From contig MU404082.1 in the NCBI GenBank assembly GCA_022695795.1, forward strand, positions 364,027-428,026: DNA of 64,000 nt, read 5' to 3'. A program made the translations under genes and the position numbers. Source of the DNA: Biscogniauxia marginata (lineage: Eukaryota; Ascomycota; Sordariomycetes; Xylariales; Xylariaceae). The notes beneath the pieces were generated by a model. The model worked only from the letters and a program-made list of their open reading frames with translations. It had not been told where the DNA came from and ran no database searches. Shown piece after piece: positions 12,782 to 23,450 of this stretch. Position 1 is the first letter of the stretch. Every line of letters starts with the position of its first letter.

Positions 12782-14158
12782 ATGGCCTGGAAAGAGGCAC
12801 GCCCTGGATACTGGCAGCGGCCGATAGGCGAGAATGAAGCCATGATTAAGATGATTGGTGATGGAGGTCAAAAATTTGGGAAAGATGCTTGGTCAATTGC
12901 AGTGACAGCCAGCTTCGTCGCTCGTGTGGATTCAAAGCCCTTGCCCCAAGCACTTCGTGATGGATGGAAAACCCTCCGTTTCCATCACCCTTCTATCGCA
13001 AGTACGGCTAGCGAAGACATACTTGAGTATCATACACCTAGCTCTCTGGAGCTCGATCAGTGGGCAGACGAATCTTTCATCCTTGTGGATGACGATGTCA
13101 GTCCTGATGATATCATCGCCAGACTCACACCGCGACGCTTTACTACTCTCTATTATCTAAGAGATCATGCTACTGTACTTCTCTATTTGTCGCATTGGCG
13201 TACTGATGGAATTGGTGCATTCCACCTCCTGAATTCGTATTTCCAGGCGGTGATTGAGTCATTACAGGAAGAACCATGCGAATTGCCATGGGGTGAGGAG
13301 GCTACCAGGCTCGTACCAAGCGTTGAGGAAGCTTTGAAACTGCCACAGATACCATCTCCAAACATTATACGCGCAACAAAGCAGTATGTGGGCACTCTTG
13401 CGAACAACATAGGAGCCCTAGGGACACCATACAAGTCTGAAACTGGGATCATCCCGAAGGGCACGCGAAGCACCCTCCTTCGCTTCTCCCAGGAATTGAC
13501 GACAGAGCTGGAAAACAGATGCCGCCATCTCAACATCAGCCTGCAGGCTGCTGTACATGCTGCGGTAACTGCTGCGGCATACTCTCTTGCGGACTCGACC
13601 TCAACACAGAAGCATCATAGCAGCACCATGCGTCATAGCATCCGCCCTTATTTACCAACACCATACGATGGTGTAGCAGGTGCTGCCGGCATTTACACCG
13701 CAGGCTACATCGTCAAAGTGCCCGCAACTCAGTCCTGGATAGAAAATGCAAAACAGTACGAGGCCGAATATAGCAAAGGCGCCACCCCGGATCTTCTGTG
13801 CTCTCGCCGACAATACGCTCTAGCCATGAAAGACATCTTGAAGAGTATGTTACCGCCTGATCCTCCGCCGAGTGGCTTGGACATCTCCTACATCCCCGAC
13901 GTTCAGGCGCTACTGAAGCCTCTATATAAAAAGGCGACGGCTTCTATCGAGGTGCGCGACATTGGGATCGGGATCGACGTGCTCTCTCGTTACCTTTACG
14001 TATTCATGTGGATTTTCAACGGCCAGCTTGAGTTCAAATTAGTCTATAATGAGGCTTTCTACGATGAGGTTTGCGTTAAGAGTATCCTTACCCAGGTCAA
14101 GGAACATTTGGTATCCAACCTGATCCCATCGCATTCTTCATGGCAATCAATCATTTAG
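12782..14158 (+). CDS. Tri3-like (trichothecene 15-O-acetyltransferase family) acyltransferase
   Basis: A single exon of 458 aa. The frame extends a little upstream, but only from a TTG, so the ATG at 12782 is the start. It resembles fungal acyltransferases of the trichothecene C-15 acetyltransferase type. The opening has the W-x-R-P-x-G-E-N-E pattern and the active-site motif HWRTDG lies at His138-Asp142. The second half carries the conserved region around GVAGAAGIYTAGY. It probably moves an acyl group from CoA to a hydroxyl on the cluster product. It belongs to a different acyltransferase family from the one at the left edge, so the cluster has two unrelated acylating enzymes. One of them might also release the chain from the PKS, which lacks a release domain, but nothing in the sequence proves that. 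Confidence 0.8.
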   Translation: MAWKEARPGYWQRPIGENEAMIKMIGDGGQKFGKDAWSIAVTASFVARVDSKPLPQALRDGWKTLRFHHPSIASTASEDILEYHTPSSLELDQWADESFILVDDDVSPDDIIARLTPRRFTTLYYLRDHATVLLYLSHWRTDGIGAFHLLNSYFQAVIESLQEEPCELPWGEEATRLVPSVEEALKLPQIPSPNIIRATKQYVGTLANNIGALGTPYKSETGIIPKGTRSTLLRFSQELTTELENRCRHLNISLQAAVHAAVTAAAYSLADSTSTQKHHSSTMRHSIRPYLPTPYDGVAGAAGIYTAGYIVKVPATQSWIENAKQYEAEYSKGATPDLLCSRRQYALAMKDILKSMLPPDPPPSGLDISYIPDVQALLKPLYKKATASIEVRDIGIGIDVLSRYLYVFMWIFNGQLEFKLVYNEAFYDEVCVKSILTQVKEHLVSNLIPSHSSWQSII

Positions 14159-14425
14159 AGATAAATATAAAACGCAGTTTGGAGTGTGCGAAGTGCACCA
14201 CTGTAAATCAAGACACAATTAAAGTAGCTCAGAAACCACATCGAAATTAATTCGACGACTCTTGTGAATATATGTGGACGGAGCTGAGATGCATTACCCC
14301 TACCTACCCCTGTTTCAGCCACGACTCTTATATACATGGTTTCCTCTTATAACTTCCAGCTTGGCATTACCAACAGCTCCGTCGCAAGCATATAGGTAAA
14401 TATCATACCATCATGTTAGGTCAAT

Positions 14426-15905
14426 TTATCGGACCTGCATGAATCTATGATACGCTAATCGCGCATCACTTATCATACCATCAATGTCAAAATACCAGAT
14501 TTTATGAGCACGCCATTCAATATCCTTCAGGCACTTCTCCGGATCGCTCCCGCAGTCTGGGTTGGCCCATTCATAGGTCTGGCAGACCTGGCGAGAGCTC
14601 CTCACGAGCCACTGGCTGCGGTCCCGCCGCGCTGCGTCGTAGGCCCGGAATGCCGCGGTCAGAACGGCCCCCTTGCTCACATTCCCTGTCTTCAATGTTG
14701 AGATGGCCTCTTCCAGGACGGTGCCAAGAGCAAGGGCATCTTCTACGCCGAACCCCGCGCCCGAACCATGATGCGGCGAAGTAGCGTGCGCGGCGTCTCC
14801 AGCAATGCAGACCCGGCCGCGGGAGTACGTGGGTGCCGGGTGGTCGTAGGTATCGAAGATTGCCCACTTGTCGAGCGAGTCTCCGAGAAGACTCGCAATG
14901 GTGCGAACGGCAGGGCCCCAGCCCTGGAAATGCTTCATCACTTCCTGTTTCGTGGCCGGCGCGGTCATTTTCTCGTGACGCCATTCGCCCTCGTCGGTAG
15001 CGAAGGCTACCACATTCATGAGAGTATGCTGGGCAACAGGGAAATTCAGAACATGGCCCTTAGGCCCCATGTGCATGCACTGGTTGAGCGCCTTTTCCTC
15101 TCCCAGGGCCGCGACCGCCTTGTCCATCTGGATCAGGCCTCGGAAGGCGACTTGGTGGGCGTAGCCCGGGTATGCTGCGGGATTGTCTTCGCCGAGGAGA
15201 AGCTGTCGTACGCGCGACTTGATGCCGTCGCACCCGATGACTACCAAAAGGTCAGGCTGTGACGACGACGGTGTAAGTTTACAGCGCGCGGGGGACACTT
15301 TACTTGCCTGCGTCTGCTGTCGCGCTTGTTCCATCCTCGAACTGTAGAGTGACTGCATCGTCACTACTTCGGGCGTCGTAGGTAATGAGTCGCTTCTGAA
15401 ACTTGACAACGTCCGCAGGCAGGACTTTGACCAACTCATCTAGAAAATGGGCTCGGTGGCAGCCATCAAAGCCCGTCTTGCCCGCATGCAGTTGGAAGAG
15501 CTGCTTTTCGCTCATGTCATTTGGGTCGTCACTCTGGCAGTGGTAGCCGTCCACGTAGTTGTAGTAGGGGATTTGATTCTTTGTCGACACGGCCTTCATA
15601 GCGGCTAAGATGTTTGGGTCTAGCAGCTCCATGCATCTCTGGGCGTTGGTGGTGAATGCGACACCAGCACCGATTTCCCGGAAGCTTCGTGCCTGCTCAT
15701 AGAGCACGACGGCGATATTGCGCTTGAGGAGACCTAGAGCGGTGACTACTCCCACGATGCCTCCACCAATGATAGCAACCCTTAGTCTATTTCCCTCTAT
15801 GATGCTTTCCGTACCGTTACCGTTCTGCATTTTCGTTTGTTTAATTTTTCTCTTTTCCAAAAGCCTTCGTAGTTTTCCTTTGAAGGAGAGGGGGTTGTTT
15901 GACAA
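14426..15905 (-). CDS. FAD-dependent monooxygenase, salicylate hydroxylase-like
   Basis: Two exons (15905-15308 and 15240-14426) give 470 aa; starting at the internal ATG at 15830 gives 445 aa, closer to the family norm, so the first 25 residues are uncertain. It is a group A flavoprotein monooxygenase. GGGIVG near residue 46 is the FAD dinucleotide motif, VIGCDGIKS is the DG motif at the exon join, and CIAGDAAHATSPHHGSGAG is the GD motif near 341. Such enzymes hydroxylate or oxidatively decarboxylate aromatic or polyketide substrates with NAD(P)H and oxygen. The intron starts with GC (AG|GCAAGT) rather than GT. No GT donor keeps the frame open, and the GC junction restores the conserved VIGCDG sequence. 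The gene is most likely a tailoring enzyme of the polyketide cluster, but could pair with the dioxygenase upstream. Confidence 0.85.
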
Positions 15906-16917
15906 TCTATGATATTGGCCGATGTGAAGTCTTCACGTCACGGTACCTGCTTTCTTACCTATGTAGTACGGGGTCGGACTAGTTATCTAGATATATCTAC
16001 ATATTATGTTACGAGGTTCAAGCATGTTTGGAAGCTTTATGTAAGGGTAGAAGCACTTCTGAGCAATTCACTCGGATTGATCGGCACCAGACTCGGGGCT
16101 TTATGCAGTCAGCTCTGCTGTCGGGTATGGCATGTTTCGGGGCAGAGCGTGCAGATAGATAACATAATGTGGACTGGACAAGCGACATTGATACTAAGTA
16201 TATCAAATAACTAACTGATAAACTCCCTGAAATTAGTATAATGCTCAACTTACGTGCAGTTATTGGTACTGAGTCACTTTGGTGGTTTCCTATGTTCATA
16301 AGAGAAATGGTTTATTATATTTGGGCTCAGCAAATTAGATAAATAGAGAATTGTCAGAATACAGAGTCTGAAGACCTATTACTATTGCGACCCTACATAG
16401 CTTCCTGTATAAATCTATACACCTATCTTGTATTCTCTTTACTCAAATTAGGATTAATACACTTCATCGTGTCTTTATATCTTCGCATACAACGAAAATC
16501 AGCTTACGAGTATGCAAGACCCCACCTATAGAAGATGTTGAGGTTGTTTTCATGTAATAAATGCCATTTGGTTAAATGCTCACGTGCAATATTGAACTGA
16601 TATCAAAAGGAGTCGTTTGTTTGAAATAGAGGTCCCAATCACTGACGTGCAAGCGCATATGTTTAAGCAAATCCAAAGCTTTTATTCTAAACGAGAGACA
16701 GTATCTTGAAATTCTATATACAGAGAGTGTGAAATCATGCGCAGTTGCAAGGAGACGGATATGTACCATAGATCATATAGACAGGAGAAAAATCATGATG
16801 CAAAACAAAAATCAGAAACGCCCTCTTTTCCATCTATGAATCAACTTTTCCCGCTAAATCCTCAGTTCATCTATACACAACCTCTGCACCTAGGTAGGAG
16901 AAGAAAGGCCTGTTGGC
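15906..16917. other. Intergenic region with FMO promoter
   Basis: This is about 1 kb with no supportable gene. It carries the upstream region of the FAD monooxygenase and the 3' flank of the dioxygenase. No repeat or RNA gene was recognised. Confidence 0.4.
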
Positions 16918-18131
16918 TTAAGCAGTGGTGCCGGAGGGAGGGCCGCCAGAGCCGCCACCGGGGGCTCCGGAGTTCTCGTTCGTGACACCGCCATCCTCGT
17001 AGTAGAAGGCCGCTGGGGTGATAGAGGTGCTATCGGTGGCATTGATGCCGAAGGAGATCCAGGCAAAGAGGCCGTCGTTAATGCTGTCGCCGAGGAGAGT
17101 GTACTGGAAGAAGGGGTCAACACCGTCAGTGGCGGTCTCCTCGCTCAGGATGCTGTCTTCGGCGTTGGTGGTGAGAACCTGGGTGTTGGTGTTGTAAGGG
17201 GAGAGCGCCTCGACAGCGGTGATCAGGTCCTGGTCGAAGAAGGCCTGGCCGACGTGGCTAGAGTAGACCTCGTTGCCCAGGGTGCTGTTCTGTAAGAGGG
17301 TGGCGTTGGTGTGGACCATGATGTGGATGTGGGTAGCACGGGAGGTGTAGTGACCGGGGAAGAGCGACTCGAACTGAGCAACTCCGTCGGAATCAGTCTT
17401 CTGGATGCCACGGAGGAAAGTGTTGTCGATGTTGGACTCGTCGGAGCTGTCGCCGTTGCCACTAGAGACGACTCCAGAGTAGACACCGGTGGAGTTGCAG
17501 TGCCACATCTCAAGATAGACATCGGTGACCGGCTCGCAGGTGTTGACATCGATTACCTGGTAATCAAGAATGGTGTCGAGACCCTCTTGATCCTCGATGA
17601 GGTTGCGTCGGACATATTCACCACCGACGTCTGAATGCAGACAATTAGTCACATGGTCTCAAACCCAAGATGAGAAGATCAGATAGAACTCACAGTAAGG
17701 GCCCTGAGTCACCTCTGGGGTCAAGATGCAGGAGTTGTTGCCGCTAAAGAGCGTAGCAGCGTCGGTGTTCAGAGTGTAGCCAAGAGAAGTGGCATTGTGG
17801 GAAGTAGCCAAGACAGTGTCAAGGTCTCGCTTTGTCAGGCCACCTGCAGAGTTGTCAATACTTGATATCAACAAGGAAATCTTGTCATGTTATTGGGGAA
17901 CCTACGCTTAGCCCTAGCCTTCTCGAGCATAGCACTACGGCGGGCGATGTTGCGCTTAGTGACCCCGCGGGCCTTAAGCTTTTCGGCGCAGTGGCTCAGG
18001 TCGGTGCGCTTAATGGAGCTGAGGAACTCTCGGCGCTCGGCAATCTCTTGGGTGAGGTCATGCCCGGGGTGAGCAATGACGGAGCTGGAGAGGAGGGCCA
18101 AGCCCGAGGCGACGGTCTGAATGAAGCGCAT
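16918..18131 (-). CDS. Secreted intradiol ring-cleavage dioxygenase
   Basis: Three exons (18131-17906, 17843-17694, 17630-16918) join in phase to 362 aa. The first in-frame ATG is at 18131. Residues 1-21 form a signal peptide ending in VIAHPG. The rest is the extracellular fungal branch of the catechol/protocatechuate dioxygenases. It has the lead-in TPEVTQGPYY (built across intron 2), the Tyr of TGVYSG near 175, the Tyr of GHYTSRATHIH near 221 and the paired His of THIH near 227-229. These are the expected 2-Tyr, 2-His ligands for non-haem Fe(III). It cleaves catechol-type rings between the two hydroxyls, outside the cell or in the wall. The C-terminal tail is Gly/Ser/Pro-rich. It lies behind the FMO on the same strand. 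A joint role is possible, but secretion argues against simple channelling. Confidence 0.9.
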
Positions 18132-20176
18132 TTTCAAAGATATAGTGAATGAAGCTTTGGAGAAAGAGTGTAGAACACGATCTGGAAAGAGAAATAGCTT
18201 GTAGGAGTGTGTTGGAAAGAAGGGATGAGGATGGTGAGTTGGAAAAAACGATATGATCGAAGATGTCCTTCATCTTAAATATACAATTCTGCAGAGCCAT
18301 GATCTCTCTCTCCAGGAGCTCCACCGCGGAACACGGCCGAGGCCTCTTACGATTAGTTTCTACGCTGACGTGGTTGGCCAGACGGCCATACCGCGGCTTG
18401 CGTTGGACTATTCACGTCTGCGTAATCCCAAGTTGTAAACTGTACAGGCCGTGCCTGTTAGCCAAGAGCTTCGCCATCAAAGACTGGAGCGACGCGCAAT
18501 GAGAACGATGCCCACTCGCATAGACAGTCTAATTCGAACGAAGTCGAAGCCCTGAGTCAGTCCGTATGAGGCTAGCAACTACCGGCACTAGTTTCCAAAT
18601 TAGTATAGCATGACGCGGCTGGCCAATCAACGGGCAGGGTGGGCTCTATGTTCCGACTATAGTCTTGCACGAAAGGGGAAATCCACAAGGCGACTAGGAT
18701 AGACCGCGTCAGCTCTGCATTGCATTGTCATGGAGCCTCAATATTAAGGGGACCCTCAATATAACAGCCCCAGACTAGGTACGGAATCGAGTCCGCCCAC
18801 ATCCCGAAGACTTCTACGACACTGGCCAATGGCAGAGTTTTCAATTCCCAATTACAAGAAAACCACCCGCGTTTCACTCCCAAATAACATGGGATGAATG
18901 AAGAACTGCACGTACGTCGACCCTGTCCACGTGGCGCAGCTTAGTCTGAAAATAGAGTCGTAGATTTACTCTAGAGTACGAATATCCTCAAAAGGCCAGG
19001 GGTTCGCGATAATAACCCAGTTTAGAATAAAGTTAAGAGATGTGGCGCATTGCTTGTCCCGCCTCTCACATCCACATTTTCAAGTCAGAATGAGGCTCAA
19101 AGAGGAACCAGATTTTAGGTTACGTTGGATGAGATCAGTGTGTTGCTGTATCGAGATAAACTACCTAAACTCCGTGTATACATATGTACGCACCTAGCTA
19201 AAAGTCTCTTCAGCCAGTGACACTGTACTAACAGTCACAATACATACCTACAACATAGAAGATATTATATTTGCGACAAGAGGCAGTCAGTGAGTAGCAA
19301 GGGCAACAAGCTGCGTTAGCTAAATATAGATATAATCGTATTAGGTAGGTAATGGATATTCATCATTCGTTCAGCCATCCCCCCGAGGTATTGTCACAGC
19401 CAAGAATTCCGCGGTCCCTTGATTGAATTATTTGTCTCCGTGCAAGCACCACGTCGGTATCCAGTTACGAGTGCCTAGATCTTGGGTCATCGCCTTGTGC
19501 CGAGGTACCCTGTTTGGGATCTTGATTGTACATATCTTAACACCACTACGTATAGATATAATATTGGGAAGTATTGGCCATAGATCAAGGTAGGTATAGC
19601 TCAGCCCCCCAACTCCCCATACCGGCAAACCTACGTAAGTCCCCCCGAGAACTCGACCGAAAGCGTACCTAAGCGGGTCGGTCCACACAAGCAGCGGTGG
19701 AGATTCAAGTCGTGTGCTATACGTATGCATATTAAGTCTATACTTCGCTATAAACCCAGGGGGCTAAAGTGCCGGACCAATGAGCGAGCACCAATTAGGC
19801 ATACGAATACCTCCGCCAAGCACCGCTTTTAGAACTGCTGAACTTTTTTTTACTCAGCTACCATGGAAGGAAACACGGTTCTTCTCCTATATCCAATTGC
19901 TAAGAACTCGTACGAGTTGAACATTCGTATTGATGTCCATCGCGGTCCTCCTTATTTTATTTTTTCTATTTTCATGTTCTTCGTCGCAAGGGGAGCTTCT
20001 TTTCTACACCGAAGCGACAATCTTTTCCCTAAGAATATTTCACGTCAATGATAGGAGGGAAAACTTCGTGTTAACGACATCAGGAGGGAGTTTGCGATCT
20101 ATTTGTCAGCTATCTTACACGTTACTTACTTACTATCTAACATGCTATTCCAGTCGGAATGATCAGGACTACTTAC
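18132..20176. other. Intergenic region, no gene seen
   Basis: About 2 kb between the start of the dioxygenase and the 3' end of the helicase gene. Only short frames without start context or domain content occur. No tRNA or repeat was recognised. The 250 bp next to 18,131 should hold the dioxygenase promoter. Confidence 0.4.
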
Positions 20177-23100
20177 CTATACAAAGTCGTTCAAATCGAT
20201 TTGCACACCTTCGTGGCCAATCTGAGCCAACGTGGCGCGATTCCGATTCCGTATCACCCGCACCATCTCGGCTAAGTTATGATGATCGAACATCTGGATC
20301 AACACCGGCTTCATCTGTTGGCCCTTCCGATCAACTCGGCCGAAGGCTTGGTTCTGCGTATCTGGCCTTCGCGGGACTTCGGTGAGGATGCAATAGTTGG
20401 CTCGTTGGAGGTTATAACCTTCTGCCGCCATTTGAAAGCTGCCTATCAATACCTTTACAGGATCCCCTGGAACGCAGTCTTTCTGTATGTTCTGGCACAA
20501 GTCAGCCCTCTGGGCAGCTGACAAGCCTCCGTGAAGGTAGATGAGCTCTACGGGGTCGTTGACATAGTTTTGATACAGAAGCATAAAACTGAGGAACGCC
20601 GAAAGCGGTGAATCTGAAAGGACGAGAGCATGTCTAATACTTGTGCCGTCTGCAGGAAGCGGGCCGAGCGACGTGATGGAATTGTGCGTAGGAGGAAGGC
20701 CCCTGAGTGCAAGTAACCGGTCGATTTGTCCAATCACGCCTTCAAATTTTCGGGACTCTTCCCTCAGCTGGACTCGGTAATTCCACCACGGAGACTCTTT
20801 GAGGGCATCGATCACCTCTGCGCTGGATGAATTAGCCCTGAGAAGAGAAGACACCCTATTTGCTACGGGAGTAATGTTGGTTACTAGCATTTCATCGTAG
20901 GGCACAAGCTGATTAAATACTAGTCGAGCTACTGTCGGATAGGTCGACGCGTGACAAGTAGTCTCGAAAGCTGTATTTTTCCGTGGGTTTTGTGCTGCCT
21001 CGTCCAGGAGACCTCGTTCCACCGCAACAGCTAGAGGCTCATCATCAGTAGGAGAGCCGTCCGCGCGCCATCTGTTATGCTGAACCTCGAAAGTTTGGTT
21101 GCACCAAGCTTTGACGCGCTGTGCTAGTTCGCGGAAGGCAGCTCGAGTATGGCCCTCCCGCATATCATACGCGGTCTCTTGGAATGCTGCAGGCTGGAAA
21201 ATCTGTCTGCCACGGAATTCACTACCTTTTTGTCGGCAAAGCATCATGCTGGGTATGAAATCTTGGAGAAAGGTTTTAAGATTGGCTCGGCGAGCATTAA
21301 AGTCTTCTAGCCTTTTACCCTCATCGGGAGGGTTGTGAAGATGGTTGATGAGATAATCCCAGTCAGTCTCATGCTGGTCCAAATCGCTTGCTTGGTTCAT
21401 GCCCGCGATTCCTGTAACCCAGTTGTGCTTTTGAGCAGAATAGAAGAGATGATAAACGAACGGTCTCCAGTTGGAAGGGCTCGAACGGAGAGATCCGGAT
21501 AAGCCAACCGCGATGACAGGGTCAGGAGAGTTCGAGGTTATCTTTTCTAGAGCCACAAAAGCGGCCGTCCGGCTACTTCGTTGGCCGCGGTAATTGTGAA
21601 ATTCGTCAAAAAAGACAAATCCGGCCATCAGGTGATTCACTACTAGTTGTGCAGTTCTGACCCCAGGGCCGTGCCAGTTTTCCCTTGTCTCGTACATACG
21701 AAGAAACCGGTCCGCCAAGTGTCTGCTAACGATGACAATGTGTTGGGCACCATAGGCCGCATTGGTGGGAGTTCTCAATCTGTATGAAGCCTTACCTTGA
21801 ATCATATCATGTCGATCTGTAGGTGCCATCAATTGCTTCACAAGAGTTTTATCGTGGTACTCTGGCTTACCTTCGTATGATGTGTGATAGACGCTAACTG
21901 TCATGTCCGAAGCAGGGCTATCCGCGTCTAGATCTATCCATTTGTCCATTTCGGTCATCCACTGTGTATAAAATCCAAGTTAGCAAATGTTATCTTATAA
22001 AGTAAAACTAAACGCGTTAGAAAACGTACCACGGAGACGAGGGGCTTTCAAAGGGGGTTATATTGAAAGCCCTATTGCTCATGACACATTGATAAGAAAA
22101 TAAATAGCAAGAAAGGGAAAAAATCAAAGGGGGGATACTTACGTTTTGAATTAGATCAGGCGGGCAGAAAACGATGCTGGGTCGAGAAGGCATTGTTGAA
22201 GCAAGTCTGTAAGAAAGTCCCGACTTGACACAGGGGCATATAAACCCCAAATCCAAAACGTTTTGCTCTGGACACACTGAGTCTTGATTTTGATTGTCTG
22301 GTGGAAGGTGAAGTCTGTCCATGGGCTCTGCAGGATCCGAATCCCATTCCATGAGCACGCGATCATACTGCTCACGGATTATACGAAACAATACCATGGC
22401 GGAAATCGACATTCCAGTCTTGCCGAATCCGACGTCGTCTCCTATCATGACAGAAGCTTTCTTTCTAGTCACCTGCGTAAGAATTAACCAAATGGCATGC
22501 ATTTGATAGTCTTCGATTCTCAGTTTGATACCAGGCACTTTGATATTTCGAACACCCCTGGAACAATTGAAAAAGCGGCATACCTCGGCCCAAGTGTTTG
22601 GGCTGATGCGTCCAAAGTCAACTTCTAGATCATCCATGATGGCTTGTTCGTTCATAGTGTTGTCGAATTGGGCTGTGGTGTCAGCGGCGCCAAAAGGGTC
22701 GGATTCCCCATCGTGATCCTCGCCATGCCTCAACTCGCGACCTTTGGTATAGTCAACTTGTCCTGACTTTGGAGCCTGATCAGGTGCTGTGTCATTTGAT
22801 GATGAGGATGATGATATTGTCTGGGGGTTGTTCTTGGAAGTGCCAGCCGGAGTCGACACGGCAGCAGGCGTGTCAGGAAGAATGGAAAAGCTATCATTAC
22901 CAACTGCTGCAGCTGTACTAGGGCCAGGGTGAGCTGAAGAGCTACCACCACGGCTACCTCCACCACTGCCTCCACGACTGCCGCCACGACTACCACCTCT
23001 GGTATATCCTCCAGGGGCTGGTCTAGAAGTGCTTGGTGGTGCCCCAATAGCGCCTCCAGGCCGGCTGGTATCAGGCGTAGATGGTGGAGCCACAGGTTCG

Positions 23101-23450
23101 TCTTCGTCTGATCTCAGCCCCAAAACACGCAGTCGTGTTTGGGTGTCAACCGGGAGGTTGAATACTCTACTCTGAACCTGAGTCAAAGCTATGTTGAACC
23201 CCGTCAGACCTCGGATTATAATATTTTCAACCACACCTTCGCCGTGAAGAGGTCTAGAGCTGCGAATTCCTATATGAGTAAGCACCCAAGATCGGAAGAC
23301 ATTATAGTCGTAGTCGCTCGCTACACGCAAACGCGACGCTCGGCCATTTTGGCTGATGAACTGGTTAAGAACTACGATTCCGTTCTTGCCATTGGTGGTC
23401 CCGGTGACACGAATGAGTAGGTGGTCTAGATTGATAGCATTTTCCGCCAT
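20177..23450 (-). CDS. SNF2/DEAD-like helicase with RG/S-rich linker
   Basis: Exons 23450-22143 and 21961-20177 give 1030 aa. Within the 181 nt intron, a 15 nt in-frame microexon (codons for PLVSV) could also be used, giving 1035 aa. Walker A is DDVGFGKTG near residue 337, Walker B is DEFH near 552, motif III is GLSGS, and the C-terminal lobe has SFQMAAEGYNLQ and GRVDRKGQ near 976. This is the SNF2 helicase layout, an ATP-driven DNA translocase. Before the helicase, residues about 115-270 are low-complexity: Pro/Ser/Thr-rich with a run of GGSRGGS repeats, probably disordered. A short Cys pair-rich insert (CPEQN to CPCVKSG) follows Walker A and could bind zinc. I do not recognise an orthologue with a known job. 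It fits lineage-specific fungal SNF2 proteins, likely nuclear. Confidence 0.75.
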
